Shown here piece after piece: positions 12,631-20,967 of a DNA stretch of 64,000 nucleotides. The number at the start of each line of letters is the position of its first letter. Position 1 is the first letter of the stretch. The stretch is from Paractinoplanes abujensis. GTDB taxonomy: Bacteria > Actinomycetota > Actinomycetes > Mycobacteriales > Micromonosporaceae. The stretch covers positions 8,184,001-8,248,000 of the forward strand of contig NZ_JACHMF010000001.1 of NCBI RefSeq assembly GCF_014204895.1. The letters are read 5' to 3'. The position numbers and the translations under genes were made by a program. The notes beneath the pieces were generated by a model. It was given only the letters and a program-made list of their open reading frames with translations, was not told the origin of the DNA and searched no databases.

Positions 12631-14085
12631 GTGAAAGCCGACGACTCCGACACCCCACTGATCATCAAACTCCCCGGCCGCCCGGCACCACCCGACCCCG
12701 CCGCACTACCCACTCGCCCGACGCCGCCGGATCGCGCCACGCCGTCCGAGCGCGCCACGCCGTCCGAGCGCGCCACGCCGTCCGAGCGCGCCACGCCGTC
12801 CGAGCGCGCCACGCCGGGCGGCCCCGACTCACCCGGCCGGCAGGACACGCCGGGCCGCCGAGAGACCCCGGAGGCGTCGTCCCGCTACGAGGCGGTCCCC
12901 GTCCCGATCGTCCCGCCGCTCGGCGACACCGAGATCAGCTGGATCGCCCGCGGCCGGGCCAAGGTCGTCAAGCCCGCAACGATCAGAGCCCGCGCCCTCG
13001 TGCCCGGCGCCCTCTCGATCCCGCGCCCCAAGCCGAGCCGGAAGCTACGTCTGGGTCAGCCCGCCACGCCCTTCCCCCGCCGCGTCTTCCCCAACGCCGA
13101 GCCTCAGCTGGCCGAGCCCCAGCCCGCCGAGCCCCAGCCGGCCGAACTCCAGCGCGCCGGCACCTCGTCCGCCGCGCGGGAGGCGGTCCCGCCCGAGCCG
13201 GCCACGATCGTCCCGCCACCCATCCGGGCGCCCACCCCCGATCACCCCGTGCCCACCAGCACTCCTTCCCCCGTACGGGAAACCGCCGTTGCCCTCGACG
13301 ACACGATTCTGCCGCCGGTGGAAGCCCCTGCCCAGCTACCGAAGGACCGCCCGGACTCAGTACGAAAGAGGGGTCTGGCGCTACCGATCACAGCCGCCGC
13401 GGCAGCCGCCGTCATCGCCACCGCCGGATATGTGGCCGTCACCGGCCGCACCCCCGCCGACCTCGGCCGCTGGGCCGGATTCGGCTCCAAAGTCGACTCG
13501 AGGGCAGGAACCGCAGCCGATGCGAAGACCGCAGCCAATTCCCGAACCGCAGCCGGAAACGGCACCGCACCAGGCGCCGTCACCAAGCCGCCGACCGAGA
13601 CCCAACGCCCCGCCAACGACCCGTTCGGCAGCCTCGCCCAGGCCCCCCAAGGCGCCCCCACCAAGCTCCGCATAAGCGCCATCGGCATCGACACCCCGCT
13701 GGAGTCCCTCCAGCTCGGCCCCGACCGATCCCTGCAGCCGCCGGTCGACTTCGCCCAAGCCGGCTGGTACGCCGACGGCACCGCCCCCGGCGACACCGGC
13801 CCCGCGGTCATAGCCGGCCACGTCGATTCCAGATCCGGCCCCGCAGTCTTCTTCCGCCTGCGCGAGCTCACCCCCGGCGACCGTGTCGAGGTGGTCCGCG
13901 GCGGCCAAGTAGTCAGCTTCACAGTCACGGCCGCCCGCTGGTATCCGAAGACCGATTTCCCGACCGAGGAGGTGTACGGCCCCACGCCGGACCGCCAGCT
14001 GCGTCTCATCACGTGCGGCGGTGTCTTTGATCGATCGCTGCGCTCGTACCGCGACAACCTCGTGGTCTACGCGGTGGCCGGGTGA
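12631..14085 (+). CDS. Class F sortase with long proline-rich cytoplasmic N-terminus
   Basis: A 484-aa membrane transpeptidase. Residues 1-247 are low-complexity and Pro-rich with an 18-bp/6-residue repeat (ERATPS). A single transmembrane helix follows (~249-270), then a linker, then the sortase domain (~300-484). The catalytic triad is visible: H397 (AGHVDS), C462 (LITCGG) and R474 (SYRDN). Sortases join LPxTG-type proteins to the cell wall. The usual class F protein is ~200 aa; the large N-terminal extension is unusual. The GTG at 12631 follows the DUF4397 stop by 8 bp. An LPVTG candidate substrate is encoded at 29720-30466. Confidence 0.92.
   Translation: MKADDSDTPLIIKLPGRPAPPDPAALPTRPTPPDRATPSERATPSERATPSERATPSERATPGGPDSPGRQDTPGRRETPEASSRYEAVPVPIVPPLGDTEISWIARGRAKVVKPATIRARALVPGALSIPRPKPSRKLRLGQPATPFPRRVFPNAEPQLAEPQPAEPQPAELQRAGTSSAAREAVPPEPATIVPPPIRAPTPDHPVPTSTPSPVRETAVALDDTILPPVEAPAQLPKDRPDSVRKRGLALPITAAAAAAVIATAGYVAVTGRTPADLGRWAGFGSKVDSRAGTAADAKTAANSRTAAGNGTAPGAVTKPPTETQRPANDPFGSLAQAPQGAPTKLRISAIGIDTPLESLQLGPDRSLQPPVDFAQAGWYADGTAPGDTGPAVIAGHVDSRSGPAVFFRLRELTPGDRVEVVRGGQVVSFTVTAARWYPKTDFPTEEVYGPTPDRQLRLITCGGVFDRSLRSYRDNLVVYAVAG
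12733..12804 (+). repeat. Four 18-bp tandem repeats in the sortase N-terminus
   Basis: CGCGCCACGCCGTCCGAG is repeated four times without change, then a diverged fifth unit follows. It encodes ATPSER units in frame; perfect identity suggests recent expansion. Confidence 0.95.
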
Positions 14086-14116
14086 TCGTCGTTCCGCTGT
14101 CCGGGAGGCCGTGTCT

Positions 14117-15787
14117 ATGGTGGAGATCGAGTCGACGGGTGGGGGCGGGATGGCGGTCGGACGCATGCTCGTCGCCGGTCGGTATCGCCTCGGCGAACCG
14201 GTCGGTTCGGGCGGCATGGGCCGGGTCTGGCGCGCCCGCGACGAGATGCTCGACCGTGATGTGGCGGTCAAGGAGTTCGTCCCGCCCGACTGGATGAGCG
14301 ACGAGGAACGCGCGCGTCTGCGCGACCGCACCCTGCGTGAGGCCCGCAGCGCCGGCCGGCTCAACCACCCCCACGTGGTCCGCATCTATGACGTCGTGCA
14401 CGCCGACGGTCTGCCGTGGATCGTCATGGAGTACGTGCCGTCGCGTTCGCTGCACCAGGTCATCCACGAGGACGGCCCGTTCTCGCCGGCCACGGCCGCG
14501 CGGATCGGGGTGGCCCTGCTCGACGCGTTGCGCGCCGCCCACGCGGCCGGTGTGCTGCACCGTGACGTGAAACCGCACAATGTGCTGATCGGTCATGACG
14601 GTCGGGTGGTGCTGACCGATTTCGGCTTGGCCACTTTCGTCGACGACGGTGCTGTGACCGGGCCGGGCCTGGTGGTCGGTTCCCCGCAGTTCGTGTCGCC
14701 CGAGCGGGCCCGCGACGGCACGTCCTTGCCCGAGTCCGACCTGTGGTCGCTGGGTGCCACGCTTTACGCCGCCGTGGAGGGCCGCGCCCCGTACGCCCGG
14801 GAGAACGCCATGGCCACCTTGATGGCGCTGGCCACGGAGGAGCCGGATCCGCCGTCCCGGGCCGGGATGCTCGGTCCCGTGCTGACCGGGTTGTTGCGCC
14901 GCCATCCGCGTGACCGGCTCACCGCGTCCGAGACCGAGCGCCGCCTCCGCATGATCGTCGCGTCGACTCCGGTGCCGCCCAAGGTGCCGTCCCCGCGGCG
15001 GGTGCGGGCCGTCATCGGGGCCGAAGTTGATCAGTCGGCCGAGGTGCGGGCGGCCCACACTCCGACGGCGTCGTCCCCGATCACGCTGCCCGCGTCCGAG
15101 AAGCGGCAGCTGTCCCTGGTCGCGGCCGGTTTGGCGCTGGTCGCCGTGCTCGGGGTGGGTGGCATCCTGGCCGGTTATCTCGTACGGGATGTGCCCGCCA
15201 CCCCGGCCGCGCCGCCCGTGTCGACCGGCGCGAAACCGGTGGCGGCCGGTTTCTCCGCTTTGACCTGCGACCGGCCGGCGCCGGCCAAGCTCCCGGTGCT
15301 TCCGTTGAAGGGCGCGTCGCGTGGGGTCAGCGGCTGGACCCTGTTCCCCGGCTGGTCGTATTTCACCAATGGCTCCGGTTTCCACATGCCCGTGCCTGAC
15401 GGTTGGACGTGGCAGCGGATCGGCACCACGTACTGCTTCCGCGACCCGGTCGGTGACACTGTGTTGAGCTTGGACACGGGGCGGAACCCGGCCGCCGACC
15501 CGGTCAAGGCGTGCCGTGCCGAGGCGACCCGGCTCGTGCGGTCGGGTGCCCTGCCCGGCTACGACGAGTTGGCGCTGCAGCGGACGCCGTTGCTCAACAA
15601 GACCGCGGACTGGGAATATCGGTACAAGCGGGACGGCGTGCTCATGCATGCCCAGACCCGCTGGTTCGTGAAGGCGGACCGCGGCTTCGCGATCAGCTGG
15701 GCCACCCGCGAGTTCGACTGGACGGGTGACCTGGCGAAGATCAACATGGTGCTGACCACGTTCTACGCCCAGCGTACGGGCGGCTGA
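14117..15787 (+). CDS. PknB-type membrane serine/threonine protein kinase
   Basis: A 556-aa transmembrane kinase. The kinase domain spans ~20-280: glycine loop GSGGMG (30-35), ATP-binding K52 (VAVKEF), catalytic loop HRDVKPHN (148-155), DFG (168-170). A transmembrane helix lies at ~332-355 and an extracytoplasmic domain of ~200 residues follows, without PASTA repeats. The external part has two conserved-looking Cys/Trp-rich segments and may sense an envelope signal. The ATG at 14117 has GGGAGG 8 nt upstream. It follows the sortase gene by 31 bp on the same strand, so cotranscription is possible. Confidence 0.93.
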   Translation: MVEIESTGGGGMAVGRMLVAGRYRLGEPVGSGGMGRVWRARDEMLDRDVAVKEFVPPDWMSDEERARLRDRTLREARSAGRLNHPHVVRIYDVVHADGLPWIVMEYVPSRSLHQVIHEDGPFSPATAARIGVALLDALRAAHAAGVLHRDVKPHNVLIGHDGRVVLTDFGLATFVDDGAVTGPGLVVGSPQFVSPERARDGTSLPESDLWSLGATLYAAVEGRAPYARENAMATLMALATEEPDPPSRAGMLGPVLTGLLRRHPRDRLTASETERRLRMIVASTPVPPKVPSPRRVRAVIGAEVDQSAEVRAAHTPTASSPITLPASEKRQLSLVAAGLALVAVLGVGGILAGYLVRDVPATPAAPPVSTGAKPVAAGFSALTCDRPAPAKLPVLPLKGASRGVSGWTLFPGWSYFTNGSGFHMPVPDGWTWQRIGTTYCFRDPVGDTVLSLDTGRNPAADPVKACRAEATRLVRSGALPGYDELALQRTPLLNKTADWEYRYKRDGVLMHAQTRWFVKADRGFAISWATREFDWTGDLAKINMVLTTFYAQRTGG

Positions 15788-15815
15788 TTCACAGCAATCC
15801 TTCAGTGTTGGTTGC

Positions 15816-15821
15816 TAGGGT
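15816..15821 (+). promoter_or_regulatory. -10 hexamer TAGGGT upstream of the CNNM pair
   Basis: TAGGGT lies 8 nt before the ATG of a 20-codon leader ORF (15830) and 64 nt before the first CNNM gene. It is the best promoter candidate for this two-gene operon. Confidence 0.45.
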
Positions 15822-15829
15822 CGTCGGTC

Positions 15830-15892
15830 ATGAGCGGCAGTAGACAGCCGGGCTCGGCCCGGCGTCCCGTCAGATTCCCCCGGCCGTGTTGA
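15830..15892 (+). CDS. Candidate 20-aa leader ORF overlapping the next start
   Basis: ATG at 15830 reads 20 codons (MSGSRQPGSARRPVRFPRPC) to TGA at 15890-15892, ending across the GTG start (15886) of the following gene. It sits a leaderless distance after TAGGGT. If real, its translation would deliver ribosomes to the downstream start; it may equally be chance. Confidence 0.3.
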   Translation: MSGSRQPGSARRPVRFPRPC

Positions 15893-17178
15893 TCATCACC
15901 GGCCTTCTCCTGGTGCTCGTGGTGACCGCCGTCACCGGCTACTTCGTCGCGCAAGAGTTCGGATACGTCGCGGCCGACCGCGGCAAGCTACGCGCCGACG
16001 CCGAACAGGGCGATCAGGCCGCGGCCCGGGCTCTCAAGGTCACCGAGCGTCTCTCCTTCGTCCTGTCCGGGGCGCAACTCGGCATCACCGTGACCGCACT
16101 CCTGGTGGGTTATGTGGCCGAGCCGTTCATCGGTGAGGGCCTGGCCGCGCTGCTCGACGACGCCGGCGTGCCCACCGCGGTCAGCATGGGCGTGTCGGTC
16201 GCCGCGGCCCTGCTCATCGCCACCATCGTGCAGATGGTGTTCGGCGAGCTGGCCCCGAAAAACCTCGCCATCGCCCGCGCCGAGACCCTGGCCAAGGCGC
16301 TGAGCCGGTCCACGCTGATGTATCTCACGGTGTTCGGCCCGATCATCCGGCTCTTCGACCGCACGGCCGCCGGCCTGCTGCGGCGCATCGGCATCGAGCC
16401 GATCGAGGAGCTGCCCGAGGGCGCCACCGAGGAGGATCTCGAGCAGATCATCCGCGAGTCCCGGGCCAACGGCGGGCTCGACGCCGACCTGTCCTCGCTG
16501 CTCGACCGCGGTCTCGACTTCCGGGGTCGCACGGCGGCCGAGGCGATGATCCCGCGCGTCGACGTCCACACGGTTCCGGCCACGGCCACGGCGGCCGATG
16601 TGGTCGCGCTCCTCGACACGCACCGTTCCCGTTTCCCCGTACGGGGGGACGTCGTCGACGAGATCGTCGGTGTCGTCGGCATCGCGGACATCCTGGCCAT
16701 CGCCCCCGCCGACCGCGCCACCACGTCGATCGCGTCGGTGATGTCGGCCCCGGTGCTGGTCCCGTCGTCGCTGCACCTGCCGGCCGTGCTCGAACGGCTG
16801 CGCTCGGCCCACCGCCAGCTCGCCTGCGTGGTCGACGAGTTCGGCGGTTTCGCCGGCATCATCACGCTGGAAGACATCGCCGAGGAGCTGGTGGGCCAGA
16901 TCCGCGACGAGGACGACGAGGCCGAGCCCGCCCCGGTGCGCCAGCCCGACGGCTCGTGGCTCGTCCCCGCCCGCTGGCGGATCGACGAGATCACCGACGC
17001 CACGGGCGTCGACCTGCCCCTGGGCGACGACTACGAAACGGTCTCCGGCCTGGTCCTGTCCCGGCTCGGGCGGGTGGCCAAGGCCGGCGACTCGGTCACT
17101 CTCGACGGCGGTTCCCTTTCCGTACGGGTGGAAAGCGTCGACCGGCACGTTCCTCACACGGTTCGGATCTCACGATGA
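15886..17178 (+). CDS. CNNM/CorC-like membrane protein (DUF21 + CBS pair + CorC_HlyC domain)
   Basis: A 430-aa protein of the 'hemolysin family'. The N-terminal ~190 residues are the DUF21 membrane domain with GAQLGITVTALLVGYVAEP and FGELAPKNLAIARAE motifs. Two CBS motifs follow (MIPRVDVHTVP and VLVPSSLHLPAVLERL), then VDEFGGFAGIITLEDIAEELVG split across the CBS/transport junction, and a C-terminal CorC_HlyC domain. Members export or regulate Mg2+/Co2+; the substrate here is not established. The start is GTG with no strong ribosome site. It overlaps its paralogue by 4 bp (ATGA). Confidence 0.9.
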   Translation: MLIITGLLLVLVVTAVTGYFVAQEFGYVAADRGKLRADAEQGDQAAARALKVTERLSFVLSGAQLGITVTALLVGYVAEPFIGEGLAALLDDAGVPTAVSMGVSVAAALLIATIVQMVFGELAPKNLAIARAETLAKALSRSTLMYLTVFGPIIRLFDRTAAGLLRRIGIEPIEELPEGATEEDLEQIIRESRANGGLDADLSSLLDRGLDFRGRTAAEAMIPRVDVHTVPATATAADVVALLDTHRSRFPVRGDVVDEIVGVVGIADILAIAPADRATTSIASVMSAPVLVPSSLHLPAVLERLRSAHRQLACVVDEFGGFAGIITLEDIAEELVGQIRDEDDEAEPAPVRQPDGSWLVPARWRIDEITDATGVDLPLGDDYETVSGLVLSRLGRVAKAGDSVTLDGGSLSVRVESVDRHVPHTVRISR

Positions 17179-18218
17179 ACGCCCTCTGGGTCACGCTGCT
17201 GCTGATCGGCAACGCCTTCTTCGTCGCCGCGGAGTTCGCCCTGGTGGCGAGCAAACGGCACCGCCTCGAACAGTCGGCTGCGGCGGGCAGCCGGGCGGCC
17301 AAGGCCGCGCTCGACGGCACCAAGGAACTGTCCGTCATGCTGGCCGGCGCCCAGCTCGGCATCACGCTGTGCTCGCTGGGCCTGGGCGCGCTGGCCGAGC
17401 CGTCGCTGGAGCACCTGTTCGGCCCGGCGCTGCACGCCCTCGGCCTGCCCGACGTGGCCAGCCACGTCATCGCGTTCCTGCTGGCGCTGATCATCGTCAC
17501 GTTCCTGCACCTGGTGATCGGCGAGATGATGCCCAAGTCGTGGGCGATCACCCACCCCGAGCGTTCGGCGATGCTGCTGGCCGTGCCCTTCCGGCTGTAC
17601 GCACGAATCGTCGGCCCCGCCCTGCGCGTGCTGAACGCACTGGCCAACCTCGCCCTGAAACCGTTCGGGGTGCACCCGCAGGACCAGCTGGCCCAGGCGC
17701 ACGGGCCGGCCGAGATGCGTATCCTGCTCGACCGGTCCCGGGCCGAGGGCCTGATCGAGGCCGAGCAGAGCGAGCTGCTGACCAGCGTGCTGTCGCTGGC
17801 TTCCCTTCCCGTACGGGACGTCATGTTGCCCACGGCGCAGCTGGTGTCGGTGCCGGAGTCGGCTTCGGTGGCCGACATCGAGCTGGCCTCGCTCACCAGC
17901 GGCCGCGCACGCCTGGCCGTCACCGGCCCCGCCGAGCAGGTGGTCGGGGTCGTGCACGTCCGTGAGGCCGTCCGGGCCAGCGCGACGGGCCGGGCCGCCA
18001 CCGCCGGCGAACTGATGGAGCCTGCCTTCCTGCTCGGCGCCGGGGTCAACGTGGTGGAGGCGGTCGAGGCCCTGAGGGCCGGCCGCACCCAGCTCGCGAT
18101 CGTCACCGGCGACGATTCGGCCCAGGTCGGGTTCGTCGCCCTGGAAGACCTGCTGGAACAGGTCATCGGCCGGTTCGACGACGAGACCGACGCGCTGCCG
18201 GCCACGGCGGGCGCCTGA
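17175..18218 (+). CDS. Second CNNM/CorC-like membrane protein, lacking the C-terminal CorC domain
   Basis: A 347-aa paralogue of the preceding protein. It begins MNALWVTLLLIGNAFFVAAEFALVASKRHR-like DUF21 sequence, with GAQLGITLCSLGLGALAEP and IGEMMPKSWAITHPE motifs, then CBS motifs (VMLPTAQLVSVPE; FVALEDLLEQVIG) near the end. It stops after the second CBS, so the CorC_HlyC domain of its partner is absent. ATGA overlap with the upstream gene indicates translational coupling; the two probably form a heteromer in the membrane. Such pairs are common in actinobacteria. Confidence 0.9.
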   Translation: MNALWVTLLLIGNAFFVAAEFALVASKRHRLEQSAAAGSRAAKAALDGTKELSVMLAGAQLGITLCSLGLGALAEPSLEHLFGPALHALGLPDVASHVIAFLLALIIVTFLHLVIGEMMPKSWAITHPERSAMLLAVPFRLYARIVGPALRVLNALANLALKPFGVHPQDQLAQAHGPAEMRILLDRSRAEGLIEAEQSELLTSVLSLASLPVRDVMLPTAQLVSVPESASVADIELASLTSGRARLAVTGPAEQVVGVVHVREAVRASATGRAATAGELMEPAFLLGAGVNVVEAVEALRAGRTQLAIVTGDDSAQVGFVALEDLLEQVIGRFDDETDALPATAGA

Positions 18219-18267
18219 GCTGTACGTCACAAGCCACCCCAGCGTTGATTCAAGGAGGAATGACCCG

Positions 18268-19332
18268 GTGGTTTTCAAGAAGATGATGCGCGCCTTCGGC
18301 GTCGGCGGGCCGACCGTCGACACCGTGCTGGCCAACCCGAACACGCGGCCCGGTCTGGCCCTGGAGGGCCAGGTGCGGATCGCCGGCGGCGACCACGACG
18401 TCACCATCGAGGGAATCGTGCTCGGCCTGGTGACCCGGGTCGAGTCGGAGCACGGCGACAACCTCATCGAGTTCCACCGGCTGCCGGTCTCCGGGCCTTT
18501 CCAGCTGCGCAAGGGCGAAAACCGGGACCTGCCGTTCTCGTTCCCGATGCCCTGGGAGACGCCGATCACCGACGTCTACGGCCAGCGGCTGCACGGCATG
18601 ACGATGGGTCTGCGCACGGAGCTGGCTGTGGCCAAGGCCGTCGACAAGGGCGACCTCGACCACGTGGCCGTGCACCCGCTCCCGTCGCAGGAGAAAATCC
18701 TCGACGCGTTCGCCCGGCTGGGCTTCCGGTTCAAGAACGCCGACCTGGAACACGGCGCCATCTACGGCGTCCGCATGACGCTGCCGTTCTACCAGGAGAT
18801 CGAGTTCTACCCGCCGCCGCAGTACGCGGGCGCCATCAACGAGGTCGAGGTCACCTTCATCGCCGACCCCGAGGGCGTAGAGGTGGTACTCGAGTTCGAC
18901 AAGCGCGGCGGCTTCCTGCAGCCCGGCCACGACACGTACGGCCGTTTCCGCGTCGCACACGCCGACGCCGACACAACCGACTGGACCGCAGTCGTCGAAC
19001 AGTGGATCTCCGAGGCGGCGGGCCGCTACCAGGGCCTCCGCTCAGCCGGCGGCTTCCCCCACGGCGCCCCCGGCCACGGAGCTCCCGGCTACGGCGCCCC
19101 CGGTTACGGTGCTCCCGGCTACGGTGCCCCGGGTCACGGCGCCCCCGGCTACGGCCACGGCGGCGGCTACGGCCACCACGGCCACTACGCCGGCCACGGT
19201 CACGGCCGAGGCGGCATGGGCATGGGCGCAATGGCCGCAGGCGTGGCCGGCGGCGTAGTAGGCGGCATGATCCTCGGCGAGGCCATGGAAGACGCCTTCG
19301 AGGGCGACGACGGCGGCGGCGAAGAGGAGTGA
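18268..19332 (+). CDS. Spo0M-family sporulation-control protein with glycine-rich tail
   Basis: A 354-aa protein. Residues ~1-245 match the arrestin-like Spo0M fold (VFKKMMRAFGVGGPTVDTVL; LEGQVRIAGGDHDVTIEGI; GPFQLRKGENRDLPFSFPMP). Spo0M is a cytoplasmic factor that influences sporulation and cytoskeleton in Bacillus; the actinobacterial role is inferred. The tail is Gly/His/Tyr-rich with a 5-residue GAPGY repeat (15-bp units, ~19060-19155), followed by a hydrophobic glycine stretch and an acidic end. GTG at 18268 is preceded by AAGGAGG; an out-of-frame ATG at 18260 is not used. A 13-bp hairpin follows the stop. Confidence 0.9.
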   Translation: MVFKKMMRAFGVGGPTVDTVLANPNTRPGLALEGQVRIAGGDHDVTIEGIVLGLVTRVESEHGDNLIEFHRLPVSGPFQLRKGENRDLPFSFPMPWETPITDVYGQRLHGMTMGLRTELAVAKAVDKGDLDHVAVHPLPSQEKILDAFARLGFRFKNADLEHGAIYGVRMTLPFYQEIEFYPPPQYAGAINEVEVTFIADPEGVEVVLEFDKRGGFLQPGHDTYGRFRVAHADADTTDWTAVVEQWISEAAGRYQGLRSAGGFPHGAPGHGAPGYGAPGYGAPGYGAPGHGAPGYGHGGGYGHHGHYAGHGHGRGGMGMGAMAAGVAGGVVGGMILGEAMEDAFEGDDGGGEEE

Positions 19333-19339
19333 CCCCTCC

Positions 19340-19372
19340 GGCCGTGCGTCCCCCGAAGCGGGACGCACGGCC
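19340..19372 (+). terminator. Strong hairpin after spo0M
   Basis: A perfect 13-bp stem (GGCCGTGCGTCCC and its complement) with a 7-nt loop starts 8 bp after the stop codon. It lacks a T-tract, as is common in actinobacterial terminators. Confidence 0.7.
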
Positions 19373-20304
19373 ACCCGCGGGCGACCCAGCTACGCCCGGG
19401 CCGCCCGCGACACCCCGCATCCGCAAGACCCACCATGCCCGCCCCGCATCGCCTTAGACCCTCTCGCCCGCAACCCCGGCGTCAAGCCGGGCCCAGGTCC
19501 CGCGCCACGCCCGGCCCCCGCATCGCGCTCGGATCTCACGCCCGGATTCCGCCTCATGCCGGATCCCCGTTCCGCGCCCGGCCCCCCGCATCGCGCTCGG
19601 ATCTCACGCCCGGATTCCGCCTCACGCCGGATCCCCGTTCCGCGCCCGGATTCCGCCTCACGCCGCATTCCCGCGCCGCGCCCGGATTCCGCCTCACGCC
19701 GGATCCCCGCGCCGCGCCCGCATCCGAACGCCCCACCCGGACCTCGTGGCGCGCCGCAAGCGGACCCTCGCCTTCGTCGCATCCCCGCGCTGCACCGCGC
19801 CCGGACCTCACGTCGGCGCCGCTCTCGGGTTTCCGCGCCGCAACGCGTCCCGCGTGCCGCGCTCCGGGGTGCGGCACCCTGCCCTGGTCTGAAACTTCGC
19901 GCCGCGCCTGGACGTCACGTTCGCGCCACCACCAAACTCCCGCGCCATGCTGTGTCCCCGTGCCGTGCCCAAGGCACCGCGCCTGCACCGGGTCCGAACT
20001 GCGCGCCGCGCCTGGACCTCACCTCCGCGCCGCGCCCGAACCCCCGCATCACGTCGCACCGGGAATCCCAAGCCACGCCGGACCTCGCGCCCGCGTCCCA
20101 CTCCGGACTCCGCGCCCGCGCCCGGAACTGCCCGCGCCCGCCCCGGAACCGCCCGCGCCCGGAACTGCCCGTGCCCGCGCCTGGAACTGCCCGTGCCCGC
20201 GCCTGGAACTGCCCGCACCACGGCCGGACCTGCCCGCACCACGGCCGGACCTGCCCGCGCCGCGCCCGGAACCACCGGCTCAGAGCTCGCGGCGGCGGGT
20301 GACG
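19373..20304. repeat. ~930-bp repeat-rich, gene-poor segment
   Basis: Between the Spo0M terminator and the LysE gene I see no credible gene on either strand. The segment is built from decayed repeats: a ~67-bp unit occurs at 19510-19576 and again at 19577-19644, two 36-bp units follow (19645-19680, 19681-19716), and 20090-20280 holds ~21-23-bp units around CCTGGAACTG and CGGCCGGACCTG. Open frames through it are Pro/Arg-rich on both strands, with no start signal, as expected of C-rich repeats. It could be an expanding non-coding array or remains of a repeat-protein gene. Confidence 0.75.
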
Positions 20305-20958
20305 CTAGCCGACGCTGGCGGTGGCCAGTTTGATGCTGAAGCCGACGAACAGAGCGCCCACCCCCGCGGCGGCGCCCGCGGCGAGCCGGCGGCGGCGCTG
20401 GAACTGGCCGGCCAGGAAGCGGCCGCCGAAGATCAGTGCGGACAGGTAGAGGGCGCTGAACAGCTGGACCACCGCGCCCAGCACCAGGAACGACAGGGCC
20501 GGATGGGCGTAGCCCGGCTCGACGAACTGGATGAAGAACGACACGAAGAACAGGATCGCCTTCGGGTTGAGCAGGCTGATCACGGCTGCTCGACGGAACG
20601 GGCTGCGGGCGTCGGTCGCCGGCGGAGGTGCCGGCGGCGGGGACGGCTCGCCGCGGCTGCGCCATTTGCGCCAGCCGCCGCGCACGATGCCGAACCCGAC
20701 CCACAGCAGGTAGGCCGCCCCCGCGTACTTGATGATCAGGAACAACGGGGGATAGGTGCGCAGCAGCGAGGCCGCCCCGGCCGCCGACAGCACCATCAGC
20801 ACCGTGTCGCCGAGGAAGACCCCGGCCGCGGCCCGATAACCCGCCCGCACGCCGAGCCGCGCGCCGACCGACAGCACGAAGATCGAGTTGGGCCCGGGCA
20901 GCAGAATGATGGCCAGCGTGCCGATCACGTACGTCCAGAAGTCGGTGATCCCCAGCAT
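20305..20958 (-). CDS. LysE/RhtB-family amino-acid exporter
   Basis: A 217-aa integral membrane protein with about six hydrophobic helices. The family signature is IILLPGPNSIFVLSVGARLGVRAGYRAA near the N-terminus and the LLNPKAILFFVSFFIQFV motif in the middle. It is closest by eye to the LeuE-type leucine exporters. A Pro-rich cytoplasmic loop (residues ~108-120) separates the two halves. It starts 9 bp after the PNPOx-GNAT fusion gene on the same strand, so the two are likely one operon. Confidence 0.9.
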   Translation of the reverse strand: MLGITDFWTYVIGTLAIILLPGPNSIFVLSVGARLGVRAGYRAAAGVFLGDTVLMVLSAAGAASLLRTYPPLFLIIKYAGAAYLLWVGFGIVRGGWRKWRSRGEPSPPPAPPPATDARSPFRRAAVISLLNPKAILFFVSFFIQFVEPGYAHPALSFLVLGAVVQLFSALYLSALIFGGRFLAGQFQRRRRLAAGAAAGVGALFVGFSIKLATASVG

Positions 20959-20967
20959 CGCGACCTC

